Positions 37,901-50,319 of a DNA stretch of 64,000 nucleotides are shown here, in pieces (position 1 is the first letter of the stretch; every line of letters starts with the position of its first letter). Below the pieces are notes generated by a model. It was not told the DNA's origin and made no database searches. It was given only the letters and a program-made list of their open reading frames with translations. The stretch is from Cruorifilaria tuberocauda (Eukaryota > Nematoda > Chromadorea > Rhabditida > Onchocercidae): assembly GCA_013365365.1 (NCBI GenBank), contig JABVXU010000043.1, positions 124,001 through 188,000 on the forward strand, in the 5' to 3' direction. The position numbers were made by a program, and so were the translations under genes.

Positions 37901-40900
37901 TGCTTCACAGATGATGGCAACATGACCGAACAATGTGGCGAATTCAAGGTTTTAAAAAAACCTGTTTGCGGGATGAGACAAACATTTAAAATTTTATGAA
38001 TTAAATAAAGATATTAGATATTCGATTTTTATAAGTATATATGCTTAGAACATGAAACGATTCGAGGCAAGGGACGCTGTTTTAGAAGCGCTCAAAAAGA
38101 AAGGTCTTTTCAGAGGACAAACTGATAATCCAATGGCTGTTCCTTTATGCAGGTGAGCTTATAGCAGATGATAATTTTGTGTCAGGAATTCCTTTTAACA
38201 TGCTGGTCGGTTAAATAATTTCAAAGCACTGAAGTCTCATGAAATTTCCAGTCGTTCCAAAGATGTTGTTGAGCCGATTTTGAAATCGCAATGGTACGTA
38301 AAATGTGATCAGATGGCACAGCGAGCTATTGAAACGGTAGAGCAAGGATATTTAAAAATCATACCTGATTTTCATGTTGCAACTTGGCGAAAATGGTTGG
38401 AAAATGTCAGGTATATTCAGTTTTTTTGATTTCAGTAGAAGGTATGGAAAAATGTAAGAATTGCTTCAGATCTAATTTATGTTTTCTTTCCGGCGAACAA
38501 CCTTTTGTTGGATGCTATCGATACTTGCCGATTAACATAATAATTGTCTTAAAAAAGTGTTGAAATTTAAACGAAGTCTGTATTTATGTCACTGTAATTT
38601 TTCAGAGATTGGTGCATCTCACGACAACTGTGGTGGGGCCATCGCATACCTGCTTACTTCGTCAGGGTTGATGATCCCAAAGTTCCTTCTGGAACTTCTG
38701 ATAACAATGATTACTGGGTGAGTGCACATAGTGAGGCCGAAGCATTGAAAAAAGCTGCTCGAAAATTTGTCGTTTCGGAAGATAAAGTTTCTGTGAAGAG
38801 AGGTAGTTTTCATATCAGTTGTTTATATGTTTCTTAGATAGATTAGTGAGTGGTCTCTGGTTACCTTCTGGATAATTTGCTGTTAAAATTAATTTTTTTT
38901 TTGTTTTCAAGGCTGTGTGTCGTTTCTTCTTGTCACCTCTCGTTTATTGGCATAGACAATGCTTGTTTTAATCAAGTAGACAGCAAGGTAATTTATAGAT
39001 GAAGACGTTTTGGACACCTGGTTTTCTTCCGGAATGTGGCCGTTTGAAATTTTTGGATGGCCTGAAAAAACTGCTGATTTGGACAAATTTTTCCCTGGTA
39101 CACTTATGGAAACTGGACATGACATACTTTTCTTTTGGGTAGCACGAATGGTATTTATGTCACAAGAGCTTACTGGGAAGTTACCATTTCAAGAAGTTAG
39201 TTTATTAATTTCAATTGTAGAAGAACACAGAAATAATGCTGCAAGTGACAAAATAAAGATATCTTTGGTCAAAATTTTTCCATTTAAGCAAAAATAGCAA
39301 ATTTTCTTGATGCTAATTAAATTGTTTGAAGAATGAATTTCTTTTGAAATATTTAATCTCTCTTTTTTTCTTTTTTAGGTTTATTTGCATGCCATGATTC
39401 GGGATGCTCATGGTCGCAAAATGAGCAAATCGTTAGGCAATGTAATCGATCCTCTCAATGTGATACATGGTGTATCATTGACGCAGCTCAACAAAATGTT
39501 GGAGTCTAGTAACCTAGATTCGAAGTAAACTTTTTAGTCAAAAATTAATTGTAATTAATCTTAGAAATACTTCGTCATTAGAATCTTTTTATGACTTATC
39601 ATGATTATAGCATGACTATGTGTTTTGTCACCGTTGTACATTTTCTGAATTTCATCTTGTATTATCATAGATGGCAAGAATTTTGCGTATCACAGTGCTT
39701 GATGTCGTTATCGGTGATAGATTTATTGTAAGGAAATAACTCATGTATTCTGTTATCATTTCAGGGAACTAAAAAGAGCAAAGGAGGGGCAAGCACGTGA
39801 TTATCCAAATGGCATTCCAGAATGTGGTACTGATGCATTACGGTTTGCACTGATGAATTACACTAGTCATTGCCGTGATATCAATCTTGATGTACTTCGT
39901 ATTCAGGGATACAGATTCTTTTGCAATAAAATCTGGCAAGCATCGAGGTTCACACTAATGCAGTTTCGCAGCAGTTTCGCACCTGCAAAAAAATTCGATG
40001 TTAGTTTTTCCGACGTCGTAAGATTTTAACGTATGGAAATAGAAATATTGTATTAGGAATAAAAAGTGTGGATCTAGAAAGTTCTAAGACTGAATATGAT
40101 TGTACCTTTAATTGATATAGTAGAAGAAATTTTTGGTTCCTTTTAGTTGCCGGAAGAGAGCAGTGCTTTAGATCGTTGGATTATGTCACGACTATCTTAT
40201 GCTGTTGAATCTTCTAATAATGGGATGTCTAGTTATCAGTTTAATCGTGTCACGACTGCGCTGTATAATTTTTGGCAGTATGATTTTTGTGATATATATA
40301 TTGAAGGATGCAAACCAGTGCTTGCTCATGGTGATTAGTTTTTTCCTCACGGAAAGTTCTATTTCTCCTTTTGCTCACGAAAATCGCCATTTGAAATATC
40401 TGAAATGTCTTTTAAAATTCTATGCATTATATCTTTTTTTTGGACTATTTTTCGTTAAGATGATTTGCTTGGTGCACTATTCGGTCGTTGTTTTGTAAAT
40501 CAGTTCACTAAAATCACTAATATATAGGGGATTCGAATAATGCAGAAATTATTCGAAATGTACTCTTTGAATGTGTGGAAGCGGGACTACGACTCTTATC
40601 ACCGTTCATGCCTTTCATTACTGAAGAACTTTGGCAGCGATTACCATCACGTCCATCAATGGAGCAAGCAGAAAGCATCTGTGTTGCATCGTATCCGGAA
40701 GTAGAACAGGTTAATTTTTTAAAGTTGTTGTCTGAATTCCACTCTATTTTCAAATAAAGTAATTTTTCAAGCATGATTACTTTTATAGTATGCATTCCGA
40801 GATGAAACTTTGGAAAATCGGGTGGCACGCGCAATGAATATCGTGAAAACTGTCCGTTCTCTTCGTTCCGATTATGGCCTAACATCTAAAGTTAAGACTG

Positions 40901-41979
40901 AACGTGAGTTTTATTCAGATGAGTGAATATTTTTATATCAAGATGCAATATCTATTATATGTATATGTAATATCCATTTTCAAGTTATCTTTTGATCAGT
41001 TCCTTGAACTGATTTTATATATCGTTCTTTTGCAAATCATTAGTTTACCAAATTAACTGTTTCAGTTTATATCAATTTCGAAAATAACTCAGAAGCATTG
41101 GAAGTAGAGGATCTTATACCGTTAATAGCAACTTTAACTTCCTCGTCCAAGGCTTGCTTTTTCTCGGATTTATTCTTTTCCATACTTTTCTGAGTTTGCC
41201 GATTTTCTGCCATAGTTATAATCAAATTGCAGTCTGGATATTAATATTGGAATAAAACATATTTAGAAAATGAGTAATATGTTAAAGTTATGTGAATTTG
41301 ACATTTATCGTGGGTGTTGTTGCTTTTCAGGTTTCTTTAATAACTGCGGATAAAGTACAACAAATACCACGAGACTCTGCACAACTTGTTGTTTCAGCAA
41401 CTTGCAGAATTTCACTTTTGCTTGAGGTTTTGGTTCTTTTAATTTTTAAGAGATTGTTTCTGAGCAAATATTTTATTGCAATGTGTTCCCACAATAGAAA
41501 TAAATCACATTTATTGTTCAAATGAGTACGATAATTGTTATAGGGTATAATCAATGTTCAAAAGGAAATTATAAAACTAACGGAGAGGCAGGAGAAACTA
41601 ATGATTCAATTGCAAAAATTAGAAGAAATGATGTCTAGTCCAACTTATAATAAAGTACCTCTTGGAATACGTAATAATAACGCAGAGAAGGTGAAGTACT
41701 TGTTTACTTGCACATGAAATATATGAGGAAACTGTTCAGTTATTTAATAAGTTCTGATTTCTCTGCCTCAAAATTTTTTTAAATTTTTTCTTGAAAAATG
41801 AAGGAAAATGAAAACTTTTAGGAAAGAGGAAAAATATTTCTAAGAGTAAAAATTTAAGCCTATTTTTAAGATGAAAGTTTCAGATTGATTTGCTAGTAGC
41901 GGAATCGAGGCATCTCAATGAAGCCATAAATGCGCTCAAAAACTCGCATGCATGTATATTATTTTCTTTTCTTTTTTAA
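34957..41979 (+). CDS. VARS1: Valyl-tRNA synthetase, cytosolic
   Basis: Twenty-two exons (34957-35106, 35252-35430, 35651-35764, 36008-36172, 36399-36600, 36943-37051, 37135-37238, 37471-37546, 37824-37948, 38049-38152, 38252-38410, 38606-38802, 38999-39195, 39379-39524, 39765-39999, 40147-40330, 40528-40709, 40789-40903, 41066-41151, 41331-41426, 41544-41690, 41884-41979) give 1055 residues. It charges tRNA-Val. Landmarks: a Lys/Ala-rich N-terminal extension, the class I HIGH box in [11 protein letters not shown], the editing domain ([25 protein letters not shown]), [11 protein letters not shown], the KMSKS box in [11 protein letters not shown], an anticodon-binding region ([17 protein letters not shown]), and a C-terminal coiled coil. 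The first exon could end at 35094 (GT) instead of 35106 (GC), dropping four residues. Intron 41152-41330 is GC-AG. Confidence 0.97.
41152..41330 (+). other. GC-AG intron in VARS
   Basis: The exon ends TCC AAG and the intron begins GCTTGC; the next exon follows TTTTCAG in phase 0. Nearby GT dinucleotides either change the frame or lie beyond an in-frame TGA. Confidence 0.7.
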
Positions 41980-42451
41980 TAGTTTATATTCTGCTGTTTA
42001 TTCGCTTTGCTGGATTACTAATGATAGTTTTTTTTTTTTCAGAACTCAAATATCCGATCAAGATCTTTTCACCAGTTTCACAATTTTGTTTGTCTGATAT
42101 TATCACATTGTTTATATTGCATTGCCGTATCCTTTTATTGTCTCTTAGTTTTATTGTTGTTAAAATAATGTTTTCGTTCGTTTTTGCAACTTCACTTGTA
42201 ATCTGTCAAGATTCATATTTTGATATATTAAAAAAATCTTAAACTTCATAACGATTTCATGTATTTAGTTTAAGGTCACAATTTTACTTTAAATGCTTCT
42301 TATAAGTGTATTTTGAAATAAGAAATAAGTATAAATTCTTATATAAGTTTACATTAGAAGCCGCTATTGTTCCCATATAAGAGATTTTTTGATACTTTAA
42401 TGTGGAGTCACGGGAATGCTATGAAATTCATGGAGGACAGCAGCACACTGT
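41980..42451. other. Short intergenic gap between VARS and CMTR2
   Basis: About 470 bases with no coding support; the frame at 41952-42242 is T-rich and chance-like. The short gap and same orientation leave room for co-transcription. Confidence 0.6.
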
Positions 42452-45400
42452 ATGGCTGAAATAGAACGACTGAAATCGGTTTATGGACAGGTGGTAGCTT
42501 CATTATTTTCGAAGCACATCAGGTTGAAACCTTTACATGCCGACGAATCATCTAAGATTGTTACGGAGGAACAAGTAGCGTCTCAATCATGCGATCTGTT
42601 TAGATGTTTCAATGAATTGAGGGTATGATTCTTTTATGGAACATGATATCAGAACATTCTATGAGGCTTATTTTCAAATTTTTTCATAAAAATCTTGAAA
42701 GATTGAAACTAGAACCTCATGAATGGTTGAAAAGTTTTCTGCTTTAGAGAAAATAGAACTATCTTGCTTGTTATATTTAGGAAATGATCCCGAATGACAA
42801 TTTAGACGCATGGCGGAGACATACTTCATTTACACATCCTCTACGTTCTTTCATCCGCGGATATGCAGAAAGTGCCTATAATGTGGAATACCGTACCCAA
42901 GCCTTCTTCAAATTTTACGAAATCTTGATGCGCTTCTCTCATCTTTGCTTTCCTTGCAGTAGTGCGAAACACACTATTAAGTATAATATATTTTGGTAGA
43001 TAAGGTGTCAAAAATTTATTCTAATCATTTTAGTAAGAACAATAAAAAGGAAAATGATTGAGGTATAATAATTTTCAAAACAGCTTGTTCTCAGAATAAT
43101 GATGTTTCAGAAGTTTTCACCTATGCGAATCACCTGGTGCTTTTATTTCGGCTCTCAACATTTATTTAATATTGCAGAAGAATAAACTCCCGTGGTATTG
43201 GTGCGCAAACAGGTATACTTTTTTCTTTGAATCTGTAGTTTGAAGCATATACTTAAGAAGATGTAGCACATATTGAAAATCTGAAATTTAAATTTTAAGT
43301 CTAAATCCTCATTATGAATGGAATTCACCATTTGATATGTTCCTGGATGATGAATTAATCACAAGTACATATCCAAACTGGTTTTTTGGTCCCGATAACA
43401 GTGGTGATATACTTAAATGGACAAACGAATACATTAGTAGTATTATCGAAAATTTTGGCAAATTTTCTTTAATAACAGCAGATGGAAGTGTATATTGTCA
43501 GGTGATCTTGCTTATTTTTAAATAAAATCATTTTACAAATCTTGCAAACATAGAAATATAATATCGCTGTTTTACCCTTTCTGCTCGAATGATATTTGTT
43601 TTCACAACCTTTTTAGTCAAAAATTAGCTGAGCAAATTGTTCAGGTTAGGATTATTTATTTTTTAAAGTTATTATTAAATTTAGATTTCGTTAATTGAGT
43701 AATAAGTTGAAAGCATCTGTAGTCGCTGAAAATTTCTGAATTCTAAGCTTTTTTGCAAACTTGACTGGTCATCTTTTCAGGATAGTCCTGCAGAGCAAGA
43801 ACGCATCATCTTTCCTTTATTGCAGAAGGAGATTGATATATCTTTATCATTACTGGAAATTAATGGTACATTGATCGTGAAAATATACACATCGTTTCTT
43901 AATGATACAGTAACAATGTTGAATCGCCTGATTATGTGCTTCAAAGAGGTTCATGTTATAAAACCTTCCTGCAGCAAACCGGGCAATTCCGAGGTTAATG
44001 TTAAATTTATTTTTTAATCTTTGGTTTTCCACTCACAACTTTTCATGTTTAAAATTTCGGAAAGTTTTATTAAACAATAATAGAACGATGAACAAAATTG
44101 TTTATTTTAGGTTTACCTATTATGCGCGAGTTATGCACCATGCGAGCAATATCAAGCAGGAACAAAACTCTCTATACCTTGTCGAAAGGTTTTTGTATTG
44201 TTCAAGTTTCATTCTGTTGAAGTTTTCAAAGTATCCATCAATCAATTAATCTTCTTACTTTTAGGTTTTGCTTAAATGTTTGAAATTTTTTGTCGAACAT
44301 CAGATGTCAATGATTTGGTTCAACATTGCAACTTTTGGTAAAATCGAGGTATCTTAACATTTTTACCCGAAAGAACGGTTCATTAAATAGATTAAATACT
44401 AAAACATTAAATATTCAACCTACCATTTCCAACTTTTTAATTTTTCACTAACTATTTTAGAATGATTTGAAAAATTTTATTGAACAGAAGAAGATAGAAG
44501 CAGCGGAAATCTATAAGCAAATGATGGCTACAACAAAATTTGAGAAATGTGCTGTCGAACTTGTTTCAGCTTCTTTTACTCTTTTGAAAAGGTGTGGATG
44601 TAGCAAAAATATTTGATACTTTTTCCTCATTTTTGTAATCTTCAAATATTAATGGGAAAAAATATTAATAGAAAATTTTGAAGCATTTTAAAATTTCCTC
44701 ATTCATGTTTTGCAGGCCTAATCCATGGAAGTTTTCAAAGCTTGGTGGTTTCATCGAGGGACTACGAAATATTACCACCGAGGAGGCACAGATCTGGATT
44801 GAAAATATGGTAAGTTAAAAATTAAAGTAATTTAATTCCCGAACAGATCTAATTTTCAAGTTATTAGTCATTCAAAGAACACTTATTTTTTAAAAATAAA
44901 ATTTTTCAGGTAATTTATGATTTTATGAAAGGAGACAATATTGCAGCAGAGCAAAAATTTGACATATCTCCTTGTTGGGTTTGTGACTGCTGTCAGTGGG
45001 TTGACAATTTCTGCATTAACAAGTGTAGTTTGGAAGAGATCCTGAAGATGGGTGATGCACCATCAGAAACTAATGTTAAACACACGTTGTTTTTAGAACC
45101 AAAAACTTTGGCATTGTTGAAATACGCCTCTCTGGTAAGATTGAAACCTTGTAGTATCTCTTTTTTTGTCCTTTTTCTTTTGTTTTTCGAAATTGTTTGC
45201 CAAAAATTATTTTTGATGCTTTTTTATTTTTAGAAAAATGACAATTGGTTTTTTAGGAAATCCTAGATGTCTGTTCCGTTGTTTCCTCATATGTGGTTGA
45301 TGTAAGTCTGAGAAGACTGAAAACCGCATCACGACTCAAGTCAACACTTGTAAACACTTCATCTCTACTCAAATCTCAATTTGACTGGATATCAGTCCTT

Positions 45401-46618
45401 GAAGAAATATTTCTTCATGCATCGAGTCACCAGGTTAAGCTACTTGTTACGATTTAACTTTCCAGTATGGAAACAAAAAAGTAACATTCTGTTTTTTTTG
45501 ATTCTCAGAATTTTGTTCCTGCGAGATATCCTAAGCCAAATTTTTTTGTAATAGAGTAGACAACTTTTTCACATAATTACTTTTTTGCTACTAGTGCCGC
45601 GAAACAGTTAAAAATCAAGTCATTTGATTGATAAAATGGACTTTGAAATAAAGAATGTTATTTTTAAAAAATCACTGAAAATAAAAAACTATTAAAATAA
45701 GACGTAATTTATGCATCTTTGGTTAAAATGATGAGTTGGAAGGAAAGTTGTAGTAATAGCTTGCAGGACTCAAAGCTGCAAATAAAAATTTCTTCTTCGT
45801 CGTTAATATTGACTCGTTTCACCGTCTCATTTATGGCATTCTGCTCTCTGTGTTATGAAAATGTTGCATTACACTGTCCTGACGAAAATTCCGAAATGGC
45901 ATCTAAGTTAATATGCTGTAATTCAGTAAGCCTTTTTGCCCAGTTAAAGATTTTTTCGATTACTTTTCGATATATTGTGTTCATTATGGGATATATATAT
46001 ATATATAGTTCAGGATTGTGGCAAAGTATGTAAACAAGTTCTTTCTATAGAATAAATGAGTTAATTCCATCATGCCGCTTTTGTAAAAAATGCTTATTTT
46101 AATCAGAAAATGAGACCGATTGTACGATTAATGTTTTACATCAATTTGAAAGTAAAAAGACCAGTGGGTTTTTTTAATATTCTCAAAAATTTGCAGCGGA
46201 AGAATATTCATAGCTGCTCCGAACTCCTTCGCTATTTATCGATCGTCAAGAAGTCACTTGGTTAGGCATTAATATTTATATAGATATATCAGATCAATTT
46301 CCATGAAAATTGAGATGATTTAATAATATTTGTCTGATGAGAGCTGCATATGCAAAATGCAAAAAATGAGGATGCGTTTTCATTCTTTCGCTTGAGTTTT
46401 GTCCCATATGAATAATTTTAAATGATTAATCTTTGATATTTTCAAAAAATAGTTTTTAATAACTTGATAATAAACTTATTTTAGGTATTTTGGAAGATGG
46501 GTTGCGTGTTTATCTATTCGTTCCCGAACGTCAGTTCAGATGTGAACACTTTTATGCATCGATATTACGCTACAATTCGTTCATGGCACGAAGAATGCTT
46601 AGAAAGTGCAACTTATAA
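42452..46618 (+). CDS. CMTR2: Cap-specific mRNA 2'-O-methyltransferase 2
   Basis: Fourteen exons (42452-42622, 42781-42980, 43111-43212, 43300-43501, 43781-43993, 44111-44188, 44265-44348, 44461-44591, 44716-44809, 44910-45134, 45257-45433, 45767-45925, 46197-46260, 46485-46618) give 677 residues in frame. It methylates the ribose of the second transcribed nucleotide of capped RNA (cap 2). The FtsJ-like domain carries KFYEIL (first catalytic Lys), HLCESPGAFISALN (SAM pocket, CEAPGAF in relatives), LNPHYEWN, FFGPDNSGDI, LITADGS (catalytic Asp), LIVKIYT (second catalytic Lys) and SCSKPGNSEVYLL. The C-terminal half is the degenerate second Rossmann-like region of CMTR2. It ends with LRVYLFVPERQF. 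The start is the first ATG of the frame; no clear acceptor precedes it. Confidence 0.9.
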
Positions 46619-46690
46619 TGTGCATTTGTGTGGTGGTGAAGTCAATTTCAATATCCAGCGAGTTAATGGAAATTTTATTGGTGTGAAGTA

Positions 46691-46737
46691 AACTATTGTA
46701 ATAGTTTATGATTGCGTGAAATTGAGGTCTTTTGTTT
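46691..46737 (+). repeat. Direct repeat copy 1
   Basis: AACTATTG, then TAGTTTATGATTGCGTGAAA, then TTGAGGTCTTTTGTTT, in the CMTR2 3' untranslated region. It matches copy 2 at 47338-47384 with a few differences. Confidence 0.8.
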
Positions 46738-47104
46738 GAAAGGATGTATAAATCGAGTAACATATTTCCCAAAGTTCTTGTCTCGCATATTATGAGTTTA
46801 GTTTCCAATTTTAAATTCTTGAAAATTTACGGTACTTTATTTTTTATTTCGATTTGAAATATTTGTGAGCTTTCTTGTTTCTTTTTCATTTCAAAACGCA
46901 TTTTTATATTTCATCAATAGAATTTTGTTTGATTAAATTTAATTGAACTTTAACTGATTGTCTTTCTTAAAAAAATTACCAGAGTGCAATGCTACTTGGA
47001 TGAATTTGATACTTATGCTCTGTTATGTCAACATATTACGAATAATTTGGTTTCTCTGTTGCTTTTTTTATATTACAGGGGAAAATAAATTAATATTTTT
47101 CACT

Positions 47105-47236
47105 ATCTTAATTTCGAAATAGAAACAGAGTACGAAATTAAGATGATCTCAATCATCTTAATCTCGAACTCCATTCCTATTTCCTTTTTGGAAATCAATT
47201 TGGCACTGATAAAATAGGAATCGAGCATTCGAGATA
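47105..47236. repeat. Cluster of inverted repeats, possible degenerate MITE
   Basis: TCTTAATTTCG (47105-47115) is the exact reverse complement of CGAAATTAAGA (47133-47143). ATTCCTATTT (47173-47182) is the exact reverse complement of AAATAGGAAT (47212-47221), with TTTCC/GGAAA nested inside. Related CTCGA and CGAG blocks flank them. It could be a short inverted-repeat element or a stable hairpin. Confidence 0.6.
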
Positions 47237-47337
47237 TTTTATTTTAACTGTATTTTTGTTTCTCTGACCAAGACAGTCGGCAATCTTCTATTTTCCATGT
47301 TTTTTATTAATAAATCATCCAAGTTATTTTGAAATCA

Positions 47338-47384
47338 ACTATTGCCATAGTTTATGATTGCGTGAAATTGAGGTCCTTTGTTTT
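47338..47384 (+). repeat. Direct repeat copy 2
   Basis: Second copy of the repeat at 46691-46737, about 650 bases downstream. The inverted-repeat cluster lies between the two copies. Confidence 0.8.
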
Positions 47385-49049
47385 AAGTTGTGCAAAACAG
47401 AAATATCGTTGTGGACATCAGAGTTAGTGGTAGAGAGATGTATTTGAAATAAATATTTCTTAGTCAAAAGATCTCTTTCAACAAAAACTGTTATTCGATT
47501 TAAAAAGTGTTATTCGACAAGTAATATATATTAAAATCAAGTATGTTGTACCAACATTAGAATAAGAAATGAAATTAAAAAGGAAGAAGTAAGATTTTTA
47601 AATTTTGAGATCTTAAAATTGAAAATTTTCTTAGATGGAATAAGAGATTATAGCATTCGCTTCAGAGCAGGTATGCGATCGATTTCCGCTGCAGCAATTT
47701 CACTGACTTTTAGTATTTGCAATATTCATAGTGACCACTGATTTCATTTTGAATTTTGTTATTATCCCAGATTTTTTCATTAGCTTGATCTCGCATGTTC
47801 AACCCCCTTTGTTAGGATCGACCTTGCATGTGAGGTACCTAACATATCGATGACTTTTAATTTTAAACCTCAATCTTCTAAATACTATATTCGTCTACAT
47901 GCATAAATATGATATAAGGATTGATTTGTATAAAAAGGACTCTTTGTTCGGGAATTCACGGGAGAGGATCATATGAAGAGAGATTGGCTTTGATCGGTGA
48001 AGAGGAATGAATGCTTGTTTAAAATATTTTGTTCAATAAGGATGTCGTAGGTTAAAGATGAGGAACAGGATGTGATTTACGCTTCAAATAAAAACATCAA
48101 AACCCGCACCACTAAATAAACATTCAGATTTCCAAATAGTCTCTATTGAAGCGTTTACTGTATATTTATGAGGTAACTTCGTTTTTGCGATAGTAATAGT
48201 AATATTTATTTCGTCAATAATGCATGTCACCGGAAGATGAAATTGAATTAATATAATCATCTTATTTTGTAGAATTCGAAGATAATGGTGCTTTTGGCAT
48301 GTATTTTATAGAATTTTGTAGGGTTCGGCAGATATGCTACGAAACAAAAGCCACATAGTTCGAACTTTTTTTCCAATAATTATATCATTTCCTTTTTAAC
48401 TTTTCTAATAAATCTGATGCCTCCTTCCCAGAATTCATCAAAAAACATTGTTTGATTTGAAAAATGACAATTTTTAATTAAAATTACATTCCCTTCGTTG
48501 ATTTATGAATATTATGTTACAATTTGCTATGAATCTCACATTTGTTACATTTTGTTGATCAGAGCCGTTGAATAAAATTATGCCGAGAAATCAGATACTT
48601 CTGATTATTTTGATCAGTGGTTAATCTCATTTTGTCCAATTTATCGTAAATTTTTCTTAATTTTATTTGCTCCTTTGCTTTCCTTTCTTTTTTCATTCAT
48701 TTCTAATTTTAAAATAATGCAATAGAAGACGCGATTTTTGAATGATAAAAGTCAGTGGATTGTTTGCTGTTTGCATTTACAATTCATTCTTTGCAAGTAC
48801 AACTGATTTAATTTCAAATTTTTTTTAATTAAATGAAAGTTGAGACTTTCCAAGGTATGAACTCTTCTTCTTCGGATCGTGCCAATGTTTCTTATGAATA
48901 ATTTCGAGTGAAAAATTCTTTATTATTCATCTCGAAATTATAGGTGAAGTTCGGAAACTTTAGTGCTAAATAAACAAAATTTGTTGGCAGAATTTCGGGC
49001 TAACGTATAAATTAATTATAGCAATGGGCAATCAATTTTTGTATGAAAA

Positions 49050-50319
49050 TTACAATTTATCTTGAATCACTTTTAATTCGGTTGCTTCTTCCTGAGAAGC
49101 TCGAGGCATATCGGCATTCCTTATATGGTCGAAATATTTACGACATCGATTGAATACGAAAAGTTGATAAATGAGATATATACCAATAAGTATTATTAGA
49201 GTTTTGATCATTAAGGCTATCAAAAATCTTGTAATAAATTGTCGCTGATGACCTGAAAAAAGCACTTCAGAGTTGTAAAGTGATAATCTGTTATGACATT
49301 TTTTTTACTCTCTCGCAATATTAAAAGGTTATTAGACAGCATCAGAAGATTCAAGAAAGTTAATTTTTTAGGTAAATTTTTCTTCCTAACGGTAAAAACA
49401 GGATATTCGTTTTTTATTACGACAAAAGTGAATAATATTAATTAAAAATGTTCATGAATTTTAGACTATTGGCTTTCGGTTATCTCTTTCAGAATATGCA
49501 AAAGCATACCTTGTCCAAATGTATCCAGAAATGTCTGAGTACTAAATAACGCTGTTGTAAACATGACAATTGTTGCAGATAACCACATTAATACTGCTAA
49601 GGCCTAAAAATGGTGAAAGTATTACCTACTTAATGTCTATTTCGAACTTATTACTCTTCTAGGCTCAAAAACTCAAAACCTTTTGAACCAATAGCATTTC
49701 ATCAAAAGACTTCATTTGAAATTAACATGAAAATTATTCAAATTACCGAATGTATAATAGCCGGCCACAGACAGCCGGCTCGTTTTTGTCGAAGAGCATA
49801 AATTGTAAGCAAAAAATACAATATCGGTATCCAAATGATCAGAATGCTCCATGGAAACAGAATGCCAATTATGATCAGCCAGCAGCCCATGCTGAGCATA
49901 AACATAAATTTCGTAATAGGCTGCAAAATGACCATTGATCATTCAAGATGGATACGACCAAGTATATATGGTTAATGAACTGAATGAAACTTAGGTCAAT
50001 TCTTACTTAAATTTATTCCTTTATTGACACTGAAATCCTCACTTTCTCTTACATCTGGTAGTATATTTGTCAATGAAGTAATTGTTAGGTACTAAATTCA
50101 TAATCCATACTTCATTTATGATATCAAAATCTGCCATATACAAAATTAATGCTAAAATTAAAATTTAAAATTCAAAAAACGAACATAAACATGAAATCTA
50201 TTATTGCAGCATCGAAATGCTGGATTATTCGGTTCAATATCAACTCTTTTGGATACCAAATCTGTGAAATACTCTTTGATTGGTACACCGTGAATTTTCT
50301 TGTTGATCATTTCAATTAA
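49050..50319 (-). CDS. Small multi-pass membrane protein, unrecognised
   Basis: Exons 50319-50191, 49920-49747, 49603-49510 and 49252-49050 join in consistent phase to about 199 residues plus a missing first exon. The first exon encodes a soluble segment (LIEMINKKIHGVPIKEYFTD ... NNPAFRCCNNRFH). The rest has about four hydrophobic segments: KFMFMLSMGCWLIIIGILF, SILIIWIPILYFLLTIYAL, LAVLMWLSATIVMFTTALF and ALMIKTLIILIGIYLIYQLF. A charged C-terminal tail ends ATELKVIQDKL. The order suggests a tetraspan protein of a nematode-type family. I do not recognise it and claim no function. The initiator probably lies upstream of 50319, beyond an acceptor at 50320-50321. Confidence 0.7.

Larger units (their letters stand above)
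46619..49049. other. Intergenic stretch with repeats
   Basis: No gene is seen between the CMTR2 stop and the membrane-protein stop. It holds a 47-bp direct repeat (46691-46737 and 47338-47384) and a cluster of inverted repeats at 47105-47236. Confidence 0.65.

Noticed and set aside
43620..43644. Apparent short exon in CMTR2 (acceptor TTTTTAG, donor CAG|GTTAGG)
   Set aside because: Including it brings an in-frame stop; skipping it joins VYCQ directly to DSPAEQE in phase, as the family requires.
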